Shown: positions 16,129 to 23,413 of the stretch, piece by piece
How the letters are laid out: each line of letters opens with the position of its first letter
Numbering within the stretch: position 1 is the first letter of the stretch
Source of the DNA: Catenibacterium mitsuoka_A
GTDB lineage: Bacteria; Bacillota_I; Bacilli_A; Erysipelotrichales; Coprobacillaceae
DNA length: 39,710 bases
Assembly (NCBI RefSeq): GCF_964259225.1
Contig: NZ_CAXVKN010000013.1
Reading direction: 5' to 3' (one strand)
Translations under genes and position numbers: made by a program
Notes under the pieces: model-generated
The model's input: only the letters and a program-made list of their open reading frames with translations
Told to the model about the DNA's origin: nothing
Database searches by the model: none

Positions 16129-16476
16129 ATGAACATGCAGTTAGTAAATGAAATTACTAAGAGCCAGATCAAGACTGATGTACCTCAGTTCAAAGCTGGT
16201 GACACTTTAAAAGTATTTGTAAAGATCCAGGAAGGTAATAAGACTCGTCTTCAGATGTTCGAAGGTGTTTGTATTGCTAAAAAGGGTTGCGGTATTGGTG
16301 AAACTTTCACTGTTAGAAAGATTTCTTACGGTGTAGGTGTTGAAAGAGTATTCCCAGTAAACTCTCCAATCATCGATCATATCGAAGTAGCTAAGGTTGG
16401 TAAAGTACGTAGAGCTAAATTACATTACTTACGTGGATTATCTGGTAAAGCTGCTAGAATTAAAGAAATTCGATAA
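16129..16476 (+). CDS. rplS: 50S ribosomal protein L19
   Basis: A 115-residue large-subunit protein at the subunit interface. Family signatures are FKAGDTLKVFVKIQEGNKTRLQMFEGV and the C-terminal VRRAKLHYLRGLSGKAARIKE. ATG 16129 is 10 bases from AGGAGG; a second ATG at 16135 is too far. It has its own promoter and leader, and is followed by a strong terminator before lepB. Confidence 0.98.
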   Translation: MNMQLVNEITKSQIKTDVPQFKAGDTLKVFVKIQEGNKTRLQMFEGVCIAKKGCGIGETFTVRKISYGVGVERVFPVNSPIIDHIEVAKVGKVRRAKLHYLRGLSGKAARIKEIR

Positions 16477-16477
16477 G

Positions 16478-16506
16478 AGAATGGGGGCTTACCCCATTCT
16501 TTTTTT
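16478..16506 (+). terminator. Intrinsic terminator after rplS
   Basis: AGAATGGGG (16478-16486) pairs perfectly with CCCCATTCT (16492-16500) around a 5-base loop, followed by TTTTTT. It ends 7 bases before the lepB start codon. Confidence 0.93.
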
Positions 16507-16513
16507 CTATATT

Positions 16514-17041
16514 ATGAATAAATTAAAGAAGCTGTGTTTACCTGGTCTAGTGACTCTTATATTATGCTTATTTACTTTTATTGTTCTTCCTGTAAAGGTA
16601 AAAGGAACATCAATGATGCCTACTATTCATGATGGAGATTTTATCTTAATGACTGGAATTACATCACATAAGCAGATACACCGTTTTGATATCGTTGAAG
16701 TACGCAGCGCAGCATTAAAAGAAGATATCATTAAACGAGTGATAGGACTGCCAGGAGAAGAAATCAGCTATAAGAATGATCATTTATATATTGATGGTAA
16801 ACTTGTAGAAGAACCATTTTTCAAACTTTCTTTTATACAGAAAGAAAAAAGAGAATTAGGTCTTACACAATATACAAGAGATTTTAAAATCAAGTTAAAG
16901 CATAATGAATATTTTGTTTTAGGGGATAACCGTCCTTTATCCTATGATTCAAGATATTTTGGACCTATTCATATAGAAGATATTCGTGCTAAAAATGGAT
17001 ATATCATTTATCCTATAAAACATATTAAGAGTAATGATTGA
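16514..17041 (+). CDS. lepB: Signal peptidase I
   Basis: A membrane-bound serine protease that removes signal peptides from exported preproteins. It has one N-terminal helix (about 8-27), the catalytic Ser33 in KGTSMMPT, general-base Lys74 in IIKRVIGLPGE, and the GDNRPLSYDSRYFG box near the C terminus. At 175 residues it is a typical Gram-positive type I enzyme. The start is uncertain: ATG 16514 has no Shine-Dalgarno and lies 7 bases after the rplS terminator T-run. The in-frame ATG 16481 sits inside the hairpin, and longer frames overlap rplS and add a non-family N terminus. It is expressed by read-through or from an unseen promoter. Confidence 0.9.
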   Translation: MNKLKKLCLPGLVTLILCLFTFIVLPVKVKGTSMMPTIHDGDFILMTGITSHKQIHRFDIVEVRSAALKEDIIKRVIGLPGEEISYKNDHLYIDGKLVEEPFFKLSFIQKEKRELGLTQYTRDFKIKLKHNEYFVLGDNRPLSYDSRYFGPIHIEDIRAKNGYIIYPIKHIKSND

Positions 17042-17051
17042 GGAGGAAATT

Positions 17052-17912
17052 ATGGTAAAACAGATTCAGTGGTATCCAGGGCATATGGCTAAAGCCCAAA
17101 GAGAAATCGAAAGTAAAGTAAAGTTAGTAGATATTGTGATTGAACTTGTAGATGCACGAGCTCCTTTTTCAACACATAATCCAGAACTTGATTATATGAT
17201 TAAGAATAAGCCACGCCTCTATATTCTTACAAAGAAAGATTTAGCTGATCCTAAGGCAACAGATGCATTAATTGCAGAGTTTAAAAGACAGGGCCATAGT
17301 GCTATTGCGGTTGACTTAAAGAACTTCAAGGAAGAAAAGAAAATCGTTAATATGTGCCGTTATCAGTTAAAAGAAAAGCGTGAAAAAGAAGCGGCTAGAG
17401 GATTAAAACCCAAACCTATTCGTGCTCTTGTTGCAGGTATTCCAAATGTAGGTAAATCTACTTTTATTAATAAGATTGCGAAAAGAAAAGCTGCTGCAGT
17501 AGGAAATAAACCAGGTGTTACTAAGTCTCAGCAGATTATTCGTGTTGATAAGGACTTTGAACTTTTTGATACACCAGGTGTTCTAGAACCTAAGTTTACA
17601 GATATCAATAAAGCGATGAATGTCGCATTATGTGGCTCTATTAAGATGGAAATACTTCCTCTTGATGATCTCTTTATTCATGCAATTGGTTATCTCGCAA
17701 AACATTATCCAGAAAAGTTGAAGGAACGTTATAATTTGACTATTGATTTAGATTCTGATTGGGTATTACCAGTTTATGATCATATTTCAGATTATCGTCA
17801 TATTAAGAAATTAAGAGGCGAAACAGATTATGACCGTGTTCAGGAAACGTTCTTTAATGACTTAAAGAATGCCTCTCTAGGAAGAATTACTTGGGAGTTA
17901 AGTGATGAATAA
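17052..17912 (+). CDS. rbgA: Ribosome biogenesis GTPase RbgA (YlqF)
   Basis: A circularly permuted GTPase needed for late 50S assembly. It starts QIQWYPGHMAKAQREI after the Met. Permuted motif order is visible: G4 TKKDLAD, then G1 GIPNVGKSTFINKIA, then G3 DTPGVLEPKF. The C-terminal ANTAR-like RNA-binding half follows. AGGAGG just after the lepB stop codon gives ATG 17052 (286 residues); the earlier in-frame ATG at 17034 has no ribosome-binding site. It overlaps rnhB by 8 bases. Confidence 0.95.
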   Translation: MVKQIQWYPGHMAKAQREIESKVKLVDIVIELVDARAPFSTHNPELDYMIKNKPRLYILTKKDLADPKATDALIAEFKRQGHSAIAVDLKNFKEEKKIVNMCRYQLKEKREKEAARGLKPKPIRALVAGIPNVGKSTFINKIAKRKAAAVGNKPGVTKSQQIIRVDKDFELFDTPGVLEPKFTDINKAMNVALCGSIKMEILPLDDLFIHAIGYLAKHYPEKLKERYNLTIDLDSDWVLPVYDHISDYRHIKKLRGETDYDRVQETFFNDLKNASLGRITWELSDE

Positions 17913-18540
17913 TCAGGAACGTTTAAAATACGAGAATGAAGCCAGAGCTGCTGGTTATTCTAGAATATTAGGTGTCGATGAAGCAGGTAGAGGTCCTATG
18001 GCTGGACCGCTTGTTGTAGGTGGTGTCATCTTTCCTGAGGATTTCTATGATGAACGTATTAATGACTCAAAGAAGCTCACAGAAAAGAAAAGAGAAGCAC
18101 TCTATGACCTCATTATAGAGAATGCGCTTGCTTATCAAATAGAGGTTTTATCAGTAGAAGAAGTAGATACACTGAATGTCTATGAAGCCTCTCGTACAGG
18201 TATGAAACGTATTGTAGAATCATTAGAACCTGATTTTACATTAAGCGATGCAATGCCTTTAGGAGATATTCCACATCTTTCTATTATTAAAGGAGATGCA
18301 AAAAGTTTATCTATTGGAGCAGCAAGTATTCTTGCAAAAGTGACTCGAGACCGCATCATGAAGGAATATGGTAAACAATATCCAGAATATGGCTTTGAAA
18401 AACATAAGGGTTATGTCACTAAGGCACATAAGGAAGCATTAGAAAAATATGGTGTGACTCCAATACATCGTAAATCTTTTGCGCCAGTACAGAAAGTACT
18501 GAATCAACAATTATCATTTGATTTTGAAGAGAAAGATTAA
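17905..18540 (+). CDS. rnhB: Ribonuclease HII
   Basis: Cleaves RNA in RNA-DNA hybrids, including single ribonucleotides in DNA. The active-site motif ILGVDEAGRGPMAGPLV carries D25/E26 (from ATG 17905). The family block NDSKKLTEKKRE and the Asp-containing SIIKGDAKSLSIGAASILAKVTRD follow. The 211 residues are of normal length. ATG 17905 lies 7 bases from GGGAG; GTG 17902 is a less likely alternative. Its stop codon sits inside the terminator stem. Confidence 0.95.
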   Translation: MNNQERLKYENEARAAGYSRILGVDEAGRGPMAGPLVVGGVIFPEDFYDERINDSKKLTEKKREALYDLIIENALAYQIEVLSVEEVDTLNVYEASRTGMKRIVESLEPDFTLSDAMPLGDIPHLSIIKGDAKSLSIGAASILAKVTRDRIMKEYGKQYPEYGFEKHKGYVTKAHKEALEKYGVTPIHRKSFAPVQKVLNQQLSFDFEEKD

Positions 18541-18557
18541 ATATCTTTCTCTTTTTT
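18528..18557 (+). terminator. Intrinsic terminator overlapping rnhB stop codon
   Basis: AGAGAAAGAT (18528-18537) and ATCTTTCTCT (18543-18552) form a 10-bp stem with a 5-base loop, followed by a T-run. The stop codon lies within the loop and stem junction, so translation of the last codons could affect folding. Confidence 0.88.
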
Positions 18558-18605
18558 GAGAAAAGAAGCCTCTTACAGGGAATAGATATAGTAGGAGGTG
18601 ATTGT

Positions 18606-19355
18606 GTGGAAGATATTCTACTTTATTTTTCATTGAAGTATCATGGACAGTTTGATTTGATTTATAAGGCATTAGAACGTAAAGAACGTGTAGATGAATC
18701 ATTAAAGAAAGAACTTTTTGCGACAATTAAGTGTTCTTATACGACTATTATTAGTGATGATTATCCACAGCATCTTAAGTTCATCAACTGTCCTCCATTT
18801 GTGCTCTATTATTATGGATCTTTGTCTTTGTTAGATAATGAATGTATCGGCGTAATTGGTAAGAGAGACTGCAGTGAGTATGGTGTCAAGGCAACACGTA
18901 TTCTTGTGGAAGATCTTGTAAAACAAGGACTTGTGATTGTATCAGGTATGGCTAAAGGTATAGATGGTGTGGGCCATCGTACGGCTTTAAAATCTAATGG
19001 TCATACAGTGGCAGTACTTGGAAGTGGGATTGATTATCCCTACCCACCAATGAATAAGGAACTCTATGATCAATTAAAAAACGAACTTATTATTAGTGAA
19101 TATCCAGGTCTTACCCCGCCTAGAAAGGACTATTTCCCTAAACGCAATCGTATTATTGCTGGACTCTCACAGAAACTTCTTGTCACTGAAGCAGATATTA
19201 AAAGTGGCACAATGATTACAGTTGGTTTTGCCTTAGAACAAGGCAAGGATGTCTTTGCAGTTCCAGGGCGTATATATGACAGTAAAGGCTGTAATTCATT
19301 GATCCAGCAGGGCGCAAAGCTAGTTATGAGTGTAGAAGATATCTTAGAAGAATAG
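18606..19355 (+). CDS. dprA: DNA-processing protein DprA
   Basis: Binds incoming single-stranded DNA and loads RecA during transformation. The DprA Rossmann-fold core is nearly the whole protein: VIGKRDCSEYGVKATR, VIVSGMAKGIDGVGHRTAL, AVLGSGIDYPYP, then SEYPG, FPKRNRIIAGLS and TEADIKSGTMITVGFALEQGKDVFAVPG. At 249 residues it lacks the C-terminal winged-helix domain of longer homologues. The start is GTG at 18606, set by AGGAGGTG (18593-18600). With comEA and comEC in the window it suggests a transformation pathway. Confidence 0.93.
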   Translation: MEDILLYFSLKYHGQFDLIYKALERKERVDESLKKELFATIKCSYTTIISDDYPQHLKFINCPPFVLYYYGSLSLLDNECIGVIGKRDCSEYGVKATRILVEDLVKQGLVIVSGMAKGIDGVGHRTALKSNGHTVAVLGSGIDYPYPPMNKELYDQLKNELIISEYPGLTPPRKDYFPKRNRIIAGLSQKLLVTEADIKSGTMITVGFALEQGKDVFAVPGRIYDSKGCNSLIQQGAKLVMSVEDILEE

Positions 19356-19376
19356 GAAGCGTTTCGCTTCTTATTC
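19356..19376 (+). terminator. Probable terminator after dprA
   Basis: GAAGCG (19356-19361) and CGCTTC (19365-19370) form a small hairpin with a TTT loop, followed by a modest T-rich stretch (TTATTCT). Weaker than the other terminators. Confidence 0.6.
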
Positions 19377-19387
19377 TCACTAATATG

Positions 19388-19415
19388 TTGACAAAATAAA
19401 AAAATCCCATATTAT
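19388..19415 (+). promoter_or_regulatory. Consensus promoter, probably the ancestral topA promoter
   Basis: TTGACA (19388-19393), a 16-base spacer and TATTAT (19410-19415), followed by the strong ribosome-binding site AAGGAGGG (19425-19432). No intact gene follows within 500 bases. In relatives topA follows dprA, so this is most simply the old topA promoter, now cut off by the IS607-type insertion. It could still drive the element's transcript. Confidence 0.75.
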
Positions 19416-19505
19416 AAGGTGATGAAGGAGGGAACTATAAGTAACTGAATATATCGACCATTGTGTTTGAATGTGTTTAAATATGCTCATAGAGGAAGCG
19501 TTAAA

Positions 19506-19933
19506 ATGAACACATTAAATATCATAAATTATAAACCAAAGGATCTTATTGAACTTTTAGGCGTATCTGTTAAGATATTATAACGTTGAGATAGAGAAGG
19601 AACTTTAAAGGCAAACTGAACCCTAACTAATAAGCATTGTTGTATTTATAATCAGCATTTACTAGATCAAATTGCATTTTTAAGATGGTTTTGTAATGTA
19701 AAAGATTTATTTGAATACCCACAAGCCACAGGTAAGTGAAAATTAAATTTTATTAACGCCTATAAATCGGCGTTCTTGAAGCTGAATTTGATGCATAGAT
19801 TTTCTGTTTGTTCTATAATTAGATTAGAAATCAGATGGAGAACTCATGCAGGATATTGTTTCAATACTTCATGATTTTTCCTGTAGGCTGCAAAGGGCTT
19901 CGTAAGTATAAAAAAACTGATAGAAAGGGATGA
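19506..19933 (+). pseudogene. tnpA: Degenerate IS607-type serine recombinase TnpA
   Basis: Read in one frame from ATG 19506, the DNA gives a MerR-like N-terminal domain (YKPKDLIELLGVSVKIL, stop, R, stop, DREGTLKAN, stop) that closely follows the IS607 TnpA pattern as I recall it (SVKTLQRWDREGKLKANRT). It then jumps to AFLRWFCNVKD, which resembles a later part of the resolvase domain, and ends at TGA 19737-19739. A C-terminal piece reappears near 19832 (KSDGELMQDIVSILHDFSCRL) and, after a frameshift, GLRKYKKTDRKG ends at TGA 19931-19933, overlapping the tnpB start by four bases. There are at least three internal stops, a frameshift and a deletion that probably removed the catalytic serine region. 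It is non-functional. The hairpin AACGCC/GGCGTT (19755-19774) lies in the scrambled middle. Confidence 0.8.
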
Positions 19934-21093
19934 GGAACTTGCTGAAGGGCTTCAAAACGGAAATAAATCCAACAGAGGAGCAGAAAGTCAAGATTCGTAA
20001 AACAATAGGTACTTGCAGATTTATCTATAACTTCTATCTCGCTCATAATAAGGAGCTTCATGAAAGTGGCAAAAAGTTTATGAGCAGCGGCCAGTTTAGA
20101 GTATGGCTTAACAATGAGTTTCTTCCGAGCTATCCAGAATATTCCTGGATCAAGGAAGCTTATTCAAAATCGGTAACACAGGCAGTAAATAACGGACAGA
20201 CCGCATTTAAAAGATTCTTTGATCACAAGAGTGCCTTTCCTAAATTTAAGAAGAAAGGCAGATCTGATGTAAAGATGTATTTTGTAAGGAATAATCCTAA
20301 AGATTGCTTTTGCGAAAGACACGTAATCAAGATTCCGTCACTTGGCTGGGTACGCATCAAAGAGAAAGGATATATTCTCACAATGAAAGACGGATATGTA
20401 ATTAAGAGCGGTCATGTCTTAATAAAGGCTGACAGATACTATGTTTCAGTTCTTATAGAAATCTCAGATAGAAGGAAAGCCAGTAATTCTGGTGAAGGAA
20501 TTGGCATTGACCTTGGATTAAAGGACTTTGCGATTGTTTCTAATGGAAAGACTTATAAGAACATCAATAAATCTGCAAAATTAAAGAAGCTTGAAAAAAA
20601 GCTTATTCGAGAACAGAGAAGTCTTTCTCGTAAGTATGAAAACCTAAAGAAAGGAGAGTCCACTCAAAAAAGAAATATACAAAAACAAAGGCTTAAGATA
20701 CAAAAACTTCATCACAGAATAGACAATATTCGTACTGATTACATCAATAAGATAATCGCAGAGATAGTGAAAACCAAGCCATCTTTTATAACGATTGAAG
20801 ATTTAAACGTATCAGGAATGATGAAGAACAGACATCTTTCAAAGGCAGTTGCTTCGCAGAAGTTTTATGAGTTTAGATCAAAGCTTCTAGCTAAATGCAG
20901 GGAAAATGGAATTGAACTTCGAATTGTAGATAGATGGTTCCCATCATCTAAGACGTGTCACTGTTGCAAGAATATCAAAAAAGATTTAAAGCTTTCAGAT
21001 AGACTTTTCAGATGTGATTGTGGCTATATCGAAGACAGAGATTTCAATGCTGCACTTAATCTGAGAGATGCTACCACTTACGAAGTTGCATAA
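19930..21093 (+). CDS. tnpB: TnpB RNA-guided endonuclease (IS607-associated)
   Basis: A 387-residue TnpB, the ancestor-type relative of Cas12. The N-terminal wedge and REC-like region (LKGFKTEINPTEEQ to about 185) is followed by the RuvC fold with D194 (GIGIDLGLKDFA), E290 (FITIEDLNVSGM) and D371 (EDRDFNAALNL). The zinc knuckle C343/C346 plus C362/C364 lies between RuvC-II and III. No internal stop or missing catalytic residue is seen, so it looks functional although its tnpA partner is dead. The start at ATG 19930 overlaps the tnpA relic's stop. TnpB proteins use an RNA made from the 3' end of their gene plus the element's right end, and cut DNA matching the flank, which favours keeping the element in place. 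Confidence 0.93.
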   Translation: MRNLLKGFKTEINPTEEQKVKIRKTIGTCRFIYNFYLAHNKELHESGKKFMSSGQFRVWLNNEFLPSYPEYSWIKEAYSKSVTQAVNNGQTAFKRFFDHKSAFPKFKKKGRSDVKMYFVRNNPKDCFCERHVIKIPSLGWVRIKEKGYILTMKDGYVIKSGHVLIKADRYYVSVLIEISDRRKASNSGEGIGIDLGLKDFAIVSNGKTYKNINKSAKLKKLEKKLIREQRSLSRKYENLKKGESTQKRNIQKQRLKIQKLHHRIDNIRTDYINKIIAEIVKTKPSFITIEDLNVSGMMKNRHLSKAVASQKFYEFRSKLLAKCRENGIELRIVDRWFPSSKTCHCCKNIKKDLKLSDRLFRCDCGYIEDRDFNAALNLRDATTYEVA

Positions 21094-21279
21094 ATAAAAG
21101 CAAACGTAGGTATGTACCGAAGGCTATTTCGGGAATTTAAGACTATGGAGTGTACATGAACTTGTGAGTAGATATGATTTCGGTCAATCGAAAGCATACA
21201 CGATGACATAGTAAGTAATGTTCGTGAGAACTTACATTATCTCGATGTGAGTATGTTTAATCACATTTTGAGTGGCAGG
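21094..21279 (+). ncRNA. Candidate TnpB guide (omega/re) RNA scaffold at the right end
   Basis: The noncoding 186 bases after tnpB are rich in pairing: CCGAA/TTCGG (21117-21121 and 21128-21132), ATGTAC/GTACAT enclosing it (21112-21117 and 21152-21157, partly competing), GTTC/GAAC with a GTGA loop (about 21220-21231), and ATGTGA/TCACAT (21245-21250 and 21261-21266). Such a structured right end, together with the tnpB 3' coding end, forms the guide RNA in characterised TnpB systems, and the guide itself is the flanking DNA. Here the flank is the topA 5' end. The RNA is inferred from structure and position; its 5' end is unknown. Confidence 0.6.
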
Positions 21280-21287
21280 TTAGATGT

Positions 21288-23372
21288 ATGAGTCATTTAG
21301 TTATTGTCGAATCACCATCTAAATCTAAAACAATTAGTAAATACTTAAGCGATGATTTTGTAGTTAAATCATCAAAAGGACATATCAGAGACCTGGCTAT
21401 TTCTGGTAAAGGCGGCTTAGGTGTAGATATAGAAAATGAGTTTGCCCCTCATTATGTTATTAGTAAAGATAAGAAAGATGTTGTAAAAGAATTAAAAGCA
21501 TGTGCTAAAAAAGCAGATGATGTTTATCTCGCAACCGATCCGGACCGTGAAGGGGAAGCCATCTCATGGCATTTAGCAGAAGTATTAGGATTAGATCCTG
21601 AAACTACAAAGAGAGTAGAATTCCACGAAGTGACTAAGAATGCAGTCACAAATGCGATTGAAAATCCACGTAGGATTGATATGGATTTAGTCCATTCACA
21701 AGAAACAAGACGTGTTCTAGATAGAATTATTGGGTTTAAGCTTTCTAAACTACTACAGAAGAAGATTAAATCTAAGTCTGCAGGACGTGTACAGTCAGTT
21801 GCGTTAAGATTGATCTGTGAAAGAGAAGCAGAAATTGATGCATTCGTACCAGAAGAATTCTGGAAGATCGATGCTGAATTTGAAAAGGATAATATTCCTT
21901 TCAAGGCAGAACTTACAAAACATAAGACTAAGAAGTTAGAAATCCATAATGGTGAAGAAGCGCAGGCTATTTATGATGCATTAGGATCAACTTTTACTGT
22001 TGAAAAGATTAAAAAGACAACAAAGAAAAGAAATTCTTATGCACCATTTATTACTTCAACACTTCAACAGGAAGCCTCTTCTAAACTAAACTTCAAGGCA
22101 AGACGTACTATGTCCATTGCTCAGAAATTGTATGAAGGGATTGATATCGGTACTGAAACTGTCGGTTTGATTACTTATATGAGAACTGACTCTATCCGTT
22201 TATCACCAGAATTCACTTCTGCTGCTATGGATTATATTGAAAAGACATATGGTAAAGAATATGTGGGAAGCATTAAGGTGTCTAAAAAGACTGAAAATGT
22301 ACAGGATGCCCATGAAGCCATCCGTCCTACAAGTATTGAACGTACACCAGAAAGTATTAAACAATATCTTACACAGGAACAATATAAGCTTTATTCATTG
22401 ATTTATGCCCGTGCACTTGCTTCACTCATGGCACCAAGCCAGTCTGCAAGTACATCTTTAGTATTAGATAACAATGATTATAAGTTTAATGCATCAGGCT
22501 CTATCTTAAAGTTTGATGGTTGGTTAAAGGTTTATGGTGAATATGATAAGAGTAAGAATGAATTACTCCCAGATATGAGTGAAAATGAAGAAATTGATGC
22601 TAAAAAGATCAATAAGGAACAACACTTCACTACACCACCAGCACGTTATACAGAAGCAAAACTTATTAAGGCAATGGAAGAATTAGGTATTGGTCGTCCT
22701 TCTACTTATGCCACTATTATTGATACAATTCAGACTAGAGAATATGTCATTTTAGAAAAGAAAACATTCAAGCCTACTGAATCAGGTCTTTTGACTAATA
22801 AGAAACTTCTTGAATATTTTGATTCAATTATCAATGTAGACTATACTGCAAAGATGGAAAATGAGCTTGATGAAATTGCGAAGGGTCAGGATACTTATGT
22901 TCATGCTTTAACTGAATTTGAACAAGTATTTGAACCACTATTAGAAAAAGCCTATGATGGTATGGAAAAGATTGAACCACAAAAAACAGGAGAAAAATGT
23001 CCTGAGTGTGGTGGAGATCTTGTTATTAGAAAAGGAAGATTTGGAGAATTTGTAGCCTGCTCTAATTATCCAGAATGTAAATATGTTAAGGCTGATGAAA
23101 ATAAGATCAATGAAGAAACAGGTGAGACATGTCCTCAATGTGGTTCTCCTATGATCTATAAAATGGGCCGTTTTGGACGCTTTGAAGCATGTTCTAATTA
23201 CCCTAAATGTAAATATATCAAGCCTCAGGAGCTTGAAGAGACAGGTGAAACATGTCCTAACTGTGGCAGTCCAGTTGTATGGAAAAAGGGTCGTTTTGGT
23301 CCATTTAAAGCCTGCTCTAATTATCCAAAGTGTAAAACAATTATTAAAGAAAAGAAAAAGAAAGAAGAATAA
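21288..23372 (+). CDS. topA: DNA topoisomerase I
   Basis: A type IA enzyme that relaxes negative supercoils. It has a TOPRIM domain with E8 (VESPSKSKTI) and D84/D86/E88 (TDPDREGE), the active-site Y297 in GLITYMRTDS, and the QDAHEAIRPTS block (about 339-349). Three C-terminal four-Cys zinc ribbons have first cysteines at 571, 615 and 656 and a repeated GRFG(E/R/P)F motif. The 694 residues are complete. The start ATG 21288 follows the IS right end; only a weak AGG (21277-21279) serves as ribosome-binding site, because the original strong one now lies 1.85 kb upstream. No clear promoter is visible between tnpB and topA, so expression may come from read-through of the element. Confidence 0.97.
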   Translation: MSHLVIVESPSKSKTISKYLSDDFVVKSSKGHIRDLAISGKGGLGVDIENEFAPHYVISKDKKDVVKELKACAKKADDVYLATDPDREGEAISWHLAEVLGLDPETTKRVEFHEVTKNAVTNAIENPRRIDMDLVHSQETRRVLDRIIGFKLSKLLQKKIKSKSAGRVQSVALRLICEREAEIDAFVPEEFWKIDAEFEKDNIPFKAELTKHKTKKLEIHNGEEAQAIYDALGSTFTVEKIKKTTKKRNSYAPFITSTLQQEASSKLNFKARRTMSIAQKLYEGIDIGTETVGLITYMRTDSIRLSPEFTSAAMDYIEKTYGKEYVGSIKVSKKTENVQDAHEAIRPTSIERTPESIKQYLTQEQYKLYSLIYARALASLMAPSQSASTSLVLDNNDYKFNASGSILKFDGWLKVYGEYDKSKNELLPDMSENEEIDAKKINKEQHFTTPPARYTEAKLIKAMEELGIGRPSTYATIIDTIQTREYVILEKKTFKPTESGLLTNKKLLEYFDSIINVDYTAKMENELDEIAKGQDTYVHALTEFEQVFEPLLEKAYDGMEKIEPQKTGEKCPECGGDLVIRKGRFGEFVACSNYPECKYVKADENKINEETGETCPQCGSPMIYKMGRFGRFEACSNYPKCKYIKPQELEETGETCPNCGSPVVWKKGRFGPFKACSNYPKCKTIIKEKKKKEE

Positions 23373-23400
23373 TGAACTGCCCATGCAGTTCATTTTCTTT
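23371..23400 (+). terminator. Terminator-like hairpin between topA and trmFO
   Basis: AATGAACTGC (23371-23380) and GCAGTTCATT (23385-23394) form a perfect 10-bp stem with a CCAT loop, followed by TTCTTT. It overlaps the topA stop codon and ends 14 bases before the trmFO start. Confidence 0.75.
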
Positions 23401-23413
23401 GCTGGAGGAAAAT

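Larger units (their letters stand above)
19430..21279 (+). mobile_element. IS607-type element with dead tnpA and intact tnpB
   Basis: About 1.85 kb between the old topA ribosome-binding site and the topA start codon. It contains a decayed serine transposase gene and a complete tnpB, overlapping by ATGA as in IS607-family elements. Limits are inferred: the left GG is at 19430-19431 and the right GG at 21278-21279, chosen because IS607-type recombinases are reported to cross over at short cores such as GG without target duplication, and because joining there rebuilds a ribosome-binding site 8 bases from the topA ATG. Both ends contain a GTTTAA motif (near 19474 and 21255), perhaps a recombinase site. 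No terminal inverted repeats are seen, as expected. Exact ends need an empty-site comparison. Confidence 0.7.

Noticed and set aside
16397..16513. N-terminally extended LepB overlapping rplS
   Set aside because: The extension is the out-of-frame reading of the L19 C terminus and the terminator hairpin, and signal peptidases do not carry it.
19566..19616. TGA at a tryptophan position in tnpA, suggesting recoding of TGA as Trp
   Set aside because: The same relic also has TAA and a TGA at an Arg position plus a frameshift, and many good genes here end in TGA. Decay explains it better.
21524..21904. Minus-strand open frame of 126 codons inside topA
   Set aside because: Antisense of the conserved TOPRIM and active-site region; no independent evidence.
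22941..23393. Minus-strand open frame of 150 codons over the topA zinc ribbons
   Set aside because: Its repeated Cys/Thr/Phe pattern is the antisense of the three topA zinc-ribbon repeats; not a gene.
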